A model generated the notes under the pieces. That model saw nothing but the letters and a program-made list of their open reading frames with translations. It did not search any database and was not told the origin of the DNA. 35,377 bases of DNA from Nitrospira japonica (GTDB lineage: Bacteria > Nitrospirota > Thermodesulfovibrionia > Thermodesulfovibrionales > DYHX01), in assembly GCA_020723925.1 (NCBI GenBank), contig DYHX01000006.1:1-35377 (forward strand), written 5' to 3'. Of this stretch, positions 25,434 through 31,711 are shown piece after piece (within the stretch, counting starts at the first letter, position 1; the number at the start of each line of letters is the position of its first letter). Made by a program: the position numbers and the translations under genes.

Positions 25434-25928
25434 CCAGAGCAGGTCAGGTGGTTGCCATTGACACATCAATATGATGTATCAATGGAGGAAAGTCCGAGCT
25501 CCGCAGGGCAGGGCGCTCTGTAACACGGAGTGGGGGCGACCCCAAGGAAAGTGCCACAGAAAGGGAGACCGCCAGCCCGCCTACGGCGGGAGTGAGGAGT
25601 TAAGAGTGAGGAGTGAGGAGTTTTACTTTTCACTTGTAACTTGTAATTTTTAACTTCGAGGCGTTAGCCTCGGCTGGAAAGGGTGAAAAGGTGAGGTAAG
25701 AGCTCACCAGTTCCCCGGGCAACCGGGAAAGCTTGGCAAACCCCGCCTGGAGTAAGGTCGAATAGGTTCCGCTCTGAGAAGTGCCCCTTCGAATCCTGTC
25801 CGCCTGAGGCGGATCTGGATAGCGGAACGGGTTTAGACCGCAAGATTCTGATGGCAACATCAGAACTTAGAGGAATGACCACATCCTGATAAATCGGGAG
25901 ACAGAACTCGGCTTATGACCTGCTCTGG
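25434..25928 (+). ncRNA. rnpB: RNase P RNA, bacterial type A, with enlarged P12
   Basis: The P1 stem pairs CCAGAGCAGGTCA (25434-25446) with TGACCTGCTCTGG (25916-25928). The conserved core is present: GGAGGAAAGTCCGAGCTCC, AGGGCAGG, GAAAGGGTGAAAAGGTGAGGT, GTAAGAGCTCACC, and near the 3' end GACAGAACTCGGCTTATGACC. The RNA processes the 5' ends of pre-tRNAs. At about 495 nt it is longer than the usual 350-410, because the P12 arm (CCAGCC...GGCTGG, about 25573-25677) holds about 90 extra bases made of a heptad tandem repeat flanked by two GC hairpins. A further hairpin, TCCGCCTGAGGCGGA, is added at about 25799. Confidence 0.95.
25588..25660 (+). repeat. Heptad repeat inside RNase P RNA (P12)
   Basis: GAGTGAG, GAGTTAA, GAGTGAG, GAGTGAG, GAGTTTT units run into CACTTGT, AACTTGT, AATTTTT, AACTTC. 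The arms are complementary allowing G-U pairs, so the insertion can extend P12 as a hairpin and leave the catalytic core intact. Confidence 0.8.
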
Positions 25929-26057
25929 ATTAAAGACCCAATGACCAATAACCAAATTACAATAACCCCCAAAATGCATTGAAAAGTGGAACTGGAAAGC
26001 ACTTGGCAAAAATTCGCCATGAGCCAAAAATATATATCTTTATGCTAATATGAAAAT

Positions 26058-26978
26058 ATGGGAATTGAAGATCATAAACTGAAAGTTTTCTGCACAGTTG
26101 CAGAGACAGGGAGCTTTTCCAGATCATCAGAGATAATCCATCTCACACAGCCTGCTGTGAGTCTTCAGATACAGGCTATTGAGGAGATGTACGAGACAAA
26201 GCTTTTTGACAGGTCAGGCAGCGCAGTTAAGCTCACACCAGCAGGGGAGATACTCTATAAGTATGCAAAGGAGATACTCAACCTTTACGCATCCGCTGAG
26301 AAAGACATAGGTGAGATAACAGGCTTTGTAAAAGGCAGTATAAGCATTGGTGCAAGTACAACCATAGCAAATTACCTCCTGCCAGGGGTTATTGCAGACT
26401 TCAGGAAGACCCGTCCAAAGATAAAAGTGCATCTCCGCGTCGGTAATACAAAGAGGGTTGTGGAGTATCTGAACGCTGGCAATATTGACCTTGGCCTTGT
26501 CGAGGGTGATGTGGCTAGGCAGAAGATGACTGCAGAGAAGCTTATCTCGGATGAACTTGTCCTGATTGTGTCATCTCTTCACCCATGGGCAGATAAGAAG
26601 AACATATCCATTATCGAAATTACAAAAGAACCTTTTATATCGAGGGAAGAGGGCTCAGGTACGAGACAGATGATAGAGAAGTACTTGAGTAAGCACGGGA
26701 TAACACAGAACATGAAGATTTCTATGGTCCTCGGCAGCACAGAGGCGATAAAGGAAGCGGTCGAAATCGGCATGGGCGTTTCTATCGTCTCAAGGTGGGC
26801 TGCAAAAAAAGAAAGCAGATACGGAAGCCTGAAACTGTTAAGCTTTAAAGAGGAGAAGATGCTCAGGGACTTTTCCCTTATCTTCCAGAAAAATGCTGTC
26901 GCATCCCATGCAGTGGATGAGTTTTCATCATATCTTAAGACTTATCCCTTTGATAAGCTTCTTTCAGGGGAGGAATAA
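26058..26978 (+). CDS. LysR-family transcriptional regulator, probably selenium-linked
   Basis: 306 residues. The N-terminal HTH (LKVFCTVAETGSFSRSSEII, HLTQPAVSLQIQAIEEMYET) is followed by a LysR substrate-binding domain (about 90-295) with ISIGASTTIANYLLPGVI and a ligand-pocket serine/threonine region typical of CysB/CbbR-like members. It is convergent with selD, and regulators of this subtype have been annotated as selenium-metabolism associated; that link is my inference from context and recollection of the family. The end overlaps the minus-strand GH57 remnant by 37 bases. No strong ribosome binding site is visible. Confidence 0.88.
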   Translation: MGIEDHKLKVFCTVAETGSFSRSSEIIHLTQPAVSLQIQAIEEMYETKLFDRSGSAVKLTPAGEILYKYAKEILNLYASAEKDIGEITGFVKGSISIGASTTIANYLLPGVIADFRKTRPKIKVHLRVGNTKRVVEYLNAGNIDLGLVEGDVARQKMTAEKLISDELVLIVSSLHPWADKKNISIIEITKEPFISREEGSGTRQMIEKYLSKHGITQNMKISMVLGSTEAIKEAVEIGMGVSIVSRWAAKKESRYGSLKLLSFKEEKMLRDFSLIFQKNAVASHAVDEFSSYLKTYPFDKLLSGEE

Positions 26979-27142
26979 ACCCGGTAATCTATTTCAGGGA
27001 ATATCCTGTCCCTCTCCTCTATCTCGGATAACCACTTCTCGCTGATATTATCTGATTTTGCAGCCATGTATAAACCCGTAAACCTCTCGATGTGTTCTCT
27101 GGTTCTTCTGACCGCATATTCGACTGCTGTCCCTGTCTTCAT
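26942..27142 (-). CDS. Small ORF equal to the C-terminal tail of a GH57 (DUF1957) branching enzyme
   Basis: 66 residues. The segment GTAVEYAVRRTREHIERF...WLSEIEERDRIFPEIDYRVY matches the C-terminal end typical of GH57/DUF1957 1,4-alpha-glucan branching enzymes (H..RF..L, WL..LE..D.IFP.IDYR.Y). The roughly 450-600 preceding residues, including the catalytic domain, are missing because selD occupies the upstream DNA. It starts inside the selD stop (ATGA), so it could be translated by coupling. It may be a remnant left by a deletion or insertion, or a small domain protein now working alone. A 10-bp duplication (ATGAAGACAG) marks the junction. Confidence 0.6.
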   Translation of the reverse strand: MKTGTAVEYAVRRTREHIERFTGLYMAAKSDNISEKWLSEIEERDRIFPEIDYRVYSSPERSLSKG

Positions 27143-28203
27143 TCTGTCTTCATTATTGGTGTCAAGAAAATGGTCGCTGTCCCTATTTCTTTTTCTACCT
27201 TTATCTTTCCACTTCCTTCCATGACCCTGCCTATCACTGAGAAGGGGATGCCGTATGAGCCAAAGGTGCCTATTTTATTCGGCTGCATGGTTATTAAAAG
27301 CCCACCAGAGGTCTGCGGGTCTGCGAGCAGCAGCCTCTCCTCTTCTGATAGGTGGGCGTGATACTCTATCTTACCTTCAAGGAACTTGAGATTGTTGTAT
27401 GCACCTTCAGGGACCATGCCAGAGGCTATCATCTCCCTCGTCCTTTCAAGGACAGGGATGGCCTTTTGGTCGATTATGAAATCCACGGATGAGTCCCTGA
27501 CCATATTGTATGCATGTCCGAGCAGACCAAACCCTGTAACATCAGTAGCTGAAGTTGCGCCTGAATTTACTGCAGCATCTGATGCCTTATCATTCAGCGT
27601 CAGCATCCATTCAACTGCAACCTTCATATCTTCATCCTTGAGCTTCCCACCTTTGAGGGAGGTTGTCAGAACACCTATGCCTATGGGCTTTGTGAGGATG
27701 ATCACGTCGCCTGGCGTTGCGCCCGTGGTCCTCAATATCCTGTTTATGTCTACAGTGCCTGTGACAGAAAGGCCGAATTTCAATTCGCTGTCCTCGAAGC
27801 TGTGGCCGCCCATGAGTATTGCGCCTGCCCTATCGAGGGTCTCAATAGCTCCCCTTAATATCTCTTTTATAACAGCCGGTTCATAGTCGCAAGATGAAAA
27901 GCCAACTATGGCAAGGGCAGTAAGCGGTTTCCCTCCCATGGCATAGACATCGCTCAGGGAGTTTGCAGCACTTATCAAGCCGAATGTGAATGGGTCATTA
28001 ACAACCGGAGTGATGACATCAACTGTCTCCACAATTGCCCCTTCTCCATCAAGCAGATAGACCCCTGCATCATCCCCTGGCCCAATAACGACTGATTTGT
28101 CAGGGGTCTGTTTTATGGAGCTGATAATATCCTCCAGGTCCGACGGACCCAGCTTACCTGCTCAACCGGCTGCCTTTACTTTTTCTGTTAGCCTGTAATC
28201 CAT
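27139..28203 (-). CDS. selD: Selenophosphate synthetase, selenocysteine-containing
   Basis: SelD converts selenide and ATP to selenophosphate, the selenium donor for selenocysteine and selenouridine. From ATG 28203 it has 354 residues with one in-frame TGA at 28164-28162 (residue 14): KVKAAG-U-AGKLGP. In SelD this position is Cys or Sec, and the lysine three residues later (K17) matches Cys17/Lys20 of E. coli SelD. Downstream motifs are normal: GPGDDAGVY, ETVDVITPVVNDPFTFGLI, ANSLSDVYAMGGKPLTAL, GGHSFEDSELKFGLSVTG, ATDVTGFGLLGH and DPQTSGGLLI. A hairpin follows the TGA (see separate entry). Without readthrough, a start at 28032 would give a truncated protein lacking the active site. Confidence 0.93.
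28134..28152 (-). promoter_or_regulatory. Putative bacterial SECIS hairpin in selD
   Basis: Starting 17 bases after the UGA is the apical loop GUC, closed by GGUCC/GGACC (28149-28145 and 28141-28137) and extended by two G-U pairs and a C-G pair to 28152/28134. The position and the GU in the loop fit the known bacterial SECIS arrangement just 3' of the codon. The fold was judged by eye. Confidence 0.65.
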
Positions 28204-28241
28204 AAGGTGTATGATATATGATTTGAAATTAATAAGACAAG

Positions 28242-28381
28242 CCGAAAAATAGACATAGGATTATCAATGCATCCTCAAAACCAGTAGGACAGCCGTCTCG
28301 GCTGTCTAAACATATTAACCAATCTGGACAGGCGGGACGCCTGTCCTACCGACGTTTGGGTTGTCTATGTCTATTTTTCGG
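28242..28381. mobile_element. MITE-like element with CCGAAAAATAGACATAG ends and 5-bp duplication
   Basis: The 17-bp ends CCGAAAAATAGACATAG are perfectly inverted. ACAAG flanks both sides (28237-28241 and 28382-28386), resembling a target-site duplication. The 140-bp interior carries an inverted pair of GTAG-headed palindromes and no gene. It lies just upstream of selD on the opposite side from its coding sequence. Confidence 0.7.
28284..28349. repeat. REP/BIME-like pair A
   Basis: GTAG-GACAGCCG-TCT-CGGCTGTC (28284-28306) faces the complement of GTAG-GACAGGCG-TCC-CGCCTGTC (28327-28349), with GTAG at both outer ends. The stems differ by a C/G swap that keeps pairing. Confidence 0.72.
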
Positions 28382-28443
28382 ACAAGATTATCCAGCGACC
28401 CCTTTTCCTATCTCTGTTTTTGGAAGTGCGATAATATGAATAA

Positions 28444-28627
28444 GTTCAGATACATATGAGACGAATAAGATGCACTATTGAGCAAACTTCTGAAATAATG
28501 CGTCATTCCTGCGGAAGCAGGAATCCAGAGAATCATTGGTAATACTGGATTCCCGCCTTCGCGGGAATGACATATAAGATTATCAGCCTTTCAGCTTTAA
28601 ATGGCTCTTGTCTCATATGTATTGAAC
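28444..28627. repeat. Inverted-repeat unit with nested palindromic pair upstream of the aminotransferase
   Basis: The arms GTTCAGATACATATGAGAC (28444-28462) and its near complement (28610-28627) enclose a GTCATTCCTGC...GCAGGAATCCAG / CTGGATTCCCGC...GCGGGAATGAC pair at 28502-28571. No gene fits in this 470-base gap between selD and the aminotransferase. Confidence 0.5.
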
Positions 28628-28639
28628 GAGTACATAATA

Positions 28640-28668
28640 GTGTCAAAAATCTCTGGAAAAGGTATAAT
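28640..28668 (+). promoter_or_regulatory. Putative promoter of the aminotransferase/deoC pair
   Basis: GTGTCA (28640-28645, 4 of 6 to consensus), a 17-base spacer and a perfect TATAAT (28663-28668). The start codon at 28675 lies seven bases after the -10 box, so the transcript could start at or next to the ATG. There is no ribosome binding site. Confidence 0.5.
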
Positions 28669-28674
28669 TTAGCC

Positions 28675-29589
28675 ATGCACGTCTATCTGAATAATAAACT
28701 CGTTCTTTCGTCAGATGCAAAGGTCTCTGTATTCGACCATGGTTTTCTCTACGGAGATGGAGTCTTCGAGACAATGAGGGTATATGATGGCGTTGTGTTC
28801 ATGCTTGATGAACACCTCTCAAGGCTTTACCGGTCTGCATCAATGATAGGGCTAGATCTGCCATTAAATTTTGATTCTATTAAAGTCGCCATATACGAAA
28901 CCATTAACGCAAATTCCCTGAAAGATGCGTATGTAAGACTGACACTCTCAAGGGGCTACGGGCCTGTGGGGCTTGACCCTGAACTCTGCAAAGAACCGAC
29001 ATTTATAGTTATTGCCGAGGAGTTCAGGGAATATCCGAGGACTTTCTATGAAAATGGTATTAAGTTAGCGATAGCAGAGACGAGGAGAAACCTGAAGAAG
29101 GCTATCAATCCACAGATAAAATCTTTAAATTTCTTAAATAACATCCTCGCAAAGATGGAGGCAAAGGACAGGGGTGCCTATGAGGCATTGATGTTGAATG
29201 TATCTGGTCACCTCACAGAAGGCACAATAAGCAATGTCTTTTTTGTATCAGATGCAGGGGCGTATGGCGGCCATACGCCCCTGCTATGCACGCCATCAAC
29301 CTCATGTGGAATCCTTGATGGCATCACAAGGGGGATTGTTCTTGACATAGCTGTAAGGGACGGTGTGATGGTGAAAGAGGGCGAGTTTACCAGAGAAGAT
29401 ATTTATAAAGCCTCTGAGGTCTTCATCACGAATACAACGATGGAGGTCATGCCGGTCCGACAGGTGGATGAGGTCAGCTATAAAGCAGGTAACATTACGA
29501 AACTCCTGCACAAGGCATACAGGGAAGAGGTCAGGGCGTATGTGACGAATATAAAAGGCAGCGGACCATCATTATGGGGATATGAATAA
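28675..29589 (+). CDS. Class IV PLP aminotransferase (branched-chain / D-alanine / ADC lyase type)
   Basis: 304 residues from ATG 28675. Fold type IV features are present: VFDHGFLYGDGVFETMRVY (18-36), DAYVRLTLSRG, the PLP lysine K149 in PQIKSLNFLNNILAKMEA, the E182 region TEGTISNVFFV, CGILDGITRG and the C-terminal EVFITNTTMEVMPV. IlvE is the most frequent annotation for such proteins, but D-amino-acid transaminase or aminodeoxychorismate lyase cannot be excluded. Residues 194-204 (AGAYGGHTPLL) are an insertion encoded by a 31-bp palindrome. Translation of deoC begins inside its end. Confidence 0.9.
   Translation: MHVYLNNKLVLSSDAKVSVFDHGFLYGDGVFETMRVYDGVVFMLDEHLSRLYRSASMIGLDLPLNFDSIKVAIYETINANSLKDAYVRLTLSRGYGPVGLDPELCKEPTFIVIAEEFREYPRTFYENGIKLAIAETRRNLKKAINPQIKSLNFLNNILAKMEAKDRGAYEALMLNVSGHLTEGTISNVFFVSDAGAYGGHTPLLCTPSTSCGILDGITRGIVLDIAVRDGVMVKEGEFTREDIYKASEVFITNTTMEVMPVRQVDEVSYKAGNITKLLHKAYREEVRAYVTNIKGSGPSLWGYE
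29254..29284 (+). repeat. In-frame 31-bp palindrome in the aminotransferase gene
   Basis: GCAGGGGCGTATGGC, one G, then GCCATACGCCCCTGC: a perfect palindrome around one base. It encodes AGAYGGHTPLL (with flanking bases) in a loop just before the CGILDGITRG motif. The frame is preserved. Confidence 0.8.
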
Positions 29590-30277
29590 AAACTCAAATC
29601 CAGCGATAACTATAGGAGGCATGGCAGGCGACATAGCAAAGTTAATCGACCACAGCCTCCTCAGGCCAGACGCAACAGGGGCTGATATAAAAAGGCTCTG
29701 TGATGAGGCATTAGAGTGCGGGTTCTTCTCTGTATGCATTAATCCGTTTTTCATCAATATAGCGAGAGGGATGCTTGCAGGAAGCGATGTGAAGGTTACA
29801 ACAGTTATAGGCTTCCCCCTCGGCATGACCCTTACGCAGGCCAAGGTCTATGAGGCAATGGAGGCAGCACTTCTTGGCGCTGATGAGCTTGACATAGTGG
29901 TGAACATCGGTGCAGCCAGATCAGGAGACTGGGGCGCTGTGAAGAAAGACCTGTCTGATGTAATCACCGCAACAAAAGGGATGGTTCACAAGATAATAAT
30001 TGAGACATGCTATCTGAGCAGAGATGAAAAGATAAGGGCTTCAGAAATTGCTATCGAGGCAGGCGCAGAGTTCATAAAGACATCAACTGGATTTGGCCCC
30101 GGAGGTGCAACCGCAGAGGATGTTGCACTCATAAAGGGTATCGTGGGAGACAAGGCTGGCATCAAAGCAGCAGGCGGGATAAAGACACTGTATCAGGTCA
30201 AAGATCTCATAAAGGCAGGGGCAACAAGAATAGGGACAAGTGCAGGGGTGGCGATTATGAAGGAATGCCATTATTAA
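29582..30277 (+). CDS. deoC: Deoxyribose-phosphate aldolase
   Basis: 231 residues, a TIM-barrel class I aldolase that splits 2-deoxyribose 5-phosphate into glyceraldehyde 3-phosphate and acetaldehyde. The Schiff-base lysine is K166 in EFIKTSTGFGPGG, with D104 in DIVVNIG and K195 in GIKAAGGIKT. IDHSLLRPDAT opens the fold. ATG 29582 overlaps the aminotransferase stop. A second ATG at 29621 has AGGAGG only one base away, too close to use, so the upstream start is preferred. Confidence 0.95.
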   Translation: MNKNSNPAITIGGMAGDIAKLIDHSLLRPDATGADIKRLCDEALECGFFSVCINPFFINIARGMLAGSDVKVTTVIGFPLGMTLTQAKVYEAMEAALLGADELDIVVNIGAARSGDWGAVKKDLSDVITATKGMVHKIIIETCYLSRDEKIRASEIAIEAGAEFIKTSTGFGPGGATAEDVALIKGIVGDKAGIKAAGGIKTLYQVKDLIKAGATRIGTSAGVAIMKECHY

Positions 30278-30600
30278 GTGAAATGAAAATCGAAAAGTGC
30301 AAATTGAAAAGTGCAAATTGAAAAAAATAATCTTTCTGAACGATTATTAAACCGAAAAATAGATATAGGAAAGGCTGTCTCATGACAAGCGAACATGTTC
30401 GCTTGCTCTTTTCGTATTTTTATAATCGACAGATTATTATAGTGAACGACCAAAGAAAGTTGTCATTGCGAGCAAAGCGAAGCAATCCCTTGAGATTGCT
30501 TCGCTTTGCTCGCAATGACAGTCAGTAGTATGTCTATTTTTCGGGCAAAGAAAAATAAATAATTTTGCAATTTGCATTTTGATATTTTCATTTTTCATTT
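30278..30600. mobile_element. Composite repeat region between deoC and lptG
   Basis: The outer parts (30285-30330 and 30550-30600) are AT-rich degenerate repeats in inverted orientation. Within them, 30352-30544 is bounded by CCGAAAAATAGATATAG and the complement of CCGAAAAATAGACATA. This block holds the 78-bp element repeated at the window start (30358-30436) and a hairpin GTCATTGCGAGCAAAGCGAA... / ...TTCGCTTTGCTCGCAATGAC (30462-30519). No open reading frame is credible. Confidence 0.6.
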
Positions 30601-31701
30601 TTACTCCGGTATCTTCCTGAACAGATAGACCGCTGCACCCCCGAAAATTATCGGCACAAGCCATGTTGATATGACCGGTGGCACTATCCCTGCATATCCC
30701 ATCGAGAGTGTCACCGTATAACTGAACCAGTAGAGGAGGCTTATAAACAGCCCTATTGCGGCTGTAACCAGCCCGCCTCCTCTGTTTTCTCTCATGGATA
30801 GAGAGATTCCGAGCAAGACCATGAAAAAGTTAATAAGTGGATAGGAGATTTTTGAGTTCAAATCAACGATGAGCTTCTGATTTTTGAAGCCTGCCTCCTT
30901 CAGTTTTTTTGTATATCTTAAAAGCTCTCCTATACCCATCTCTTCTGGTTTTTGAATATCTTCTGTAAAGATGTCAGGCGATTCGAGGTATGGATATTCA
31001 AGCTCTCTGAGCCTGCTTATTTTTCCGCTCTCGATATCGTACACAATTACTTTTTTTAGCCTCCATATGCCTTCTGAACTTTTAACCTTTAAGTTTGAAC
31101 TTCTGACTTCTTCCCATTCCGCCTCTTCCGCCTCTATCCTTTCTTTGAGGTAACCGTTTTCTATTCTGAATATGCTTATGCCCTTTGAAACCTTTTTCTC
31201 GGGCAGATACAGGTCTATCTTCACAAATGAGCCGCCTGTTGCCCTCAGCCACATGGTGTCTTCCTTGAATGCAAATTTTTTCTCTTTCTTTGTGATTGTG
31301 TTTTTAAGCTCGCGTGCCTTCTTTGAAAAGTCAGGCATAATAAGCTCTCCGAGCACAAAGCCGAAGAGGCTCAGGAATAGCCCTGCAAACAGGAAAGGCA
31401 TGAGAAGGTTTTTTATGCGGCCACCCGATGCCCTGATTGCTGTTATCTCTTTTCTCCTGTTTGCCTGGCTAAAGGTAAACAAACTGCAAAGCAGGAGTGC
31501 CATCGGCAGCAGGTAAAGAAGGTATTTGGGAAAGTTGAAAGAGGCATAGAGCAGCAGGCTGTTCAGAGACGGCCTGTTCGGCATGAAGTCATCTATCTTA
31601 TCGATGAGTTCAAGGATACTGAATATCAGAGCAAGCCCTGTGCCTATCAGGGATAGGAGCTTGAAGAATTCTTTAAGGTAATGTCGCTGTATTATTAGCA
31701 T
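30601..31701 (-). CDS. lptG: LPS export permease LptG
   Basis: 366 residues, YjgP/YjgQ family. Six membrane helices fall in the usual 3+3 arrangement (about 12-32, 58-78, 99-120 and 285-303, 313-331, 338-360) around a periplasmic beta-jellyroll (about 130-275). With LptF and LptB it forms the ABC transporter that pulls LPS from the inner membrane. Residues 199-210 (VRSSNLKVKSSE) are encoded by repeat DNA (31072-31107) and lie in the periplasmic domain. It follows lptF by a spacer made of a GTAACGAGTAACAAG repeat. Confidence 0.92.
   Translation of the reverse strand: MLIIQRHYLKEFFKLLSLIGTGLALIFSILELIDKIDDFMPNRPSLNSLLLYASFNFPKYLLYLLPMALLLCSLFTFSQANRRKEITAIRASGGRIKNLLMPFLFAGLFLSLFGFVLGELIMPDFSKKARELKNTITKKEKKFAFKEDTMWLRATGGSFVKIDLYLPEKKVSKGISIFRIENGYLKERIEAEEAEWEEVRSSNLKVKSSEGIWRLKKVIVYDIESGKISRLRELEYPYLESPDIFTEDIQKPEEMGIGELLRYTKKLKEAGFKNQKLIVDLNSKISYPLINFFMVLLGISLSMRENRGGGLVTAAIGLFISLLYWFSYTVTLSMGYAGIVPPVISTWLVPIIFGGAAVYLFRKIPE
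31072..31107 (-). repeat. Short in-frame repeat insertion within lptG
   Basis: About 36 bp with GAAGTTCAAACTTAAAGG and TTAAAAGTTCAGAAGG units, related to the TTCAAAG/TTCAGAG repeats in GH57 and the kinase. It encodes about 12 residues between a glutamate-rich helix and the GIWRLKK strand. Confidence 0.65.
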
Positions 31702-31711
31702 TTTTTACTTG

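Noticed and set aside
28032-28032. ATG 28032 as the selD start
   Set aside because: It would remove the catalytic Sec/Lys region and the N-terminal ATP-binding segment; the sequence upstream through TGA 28164 is clearly SelD.
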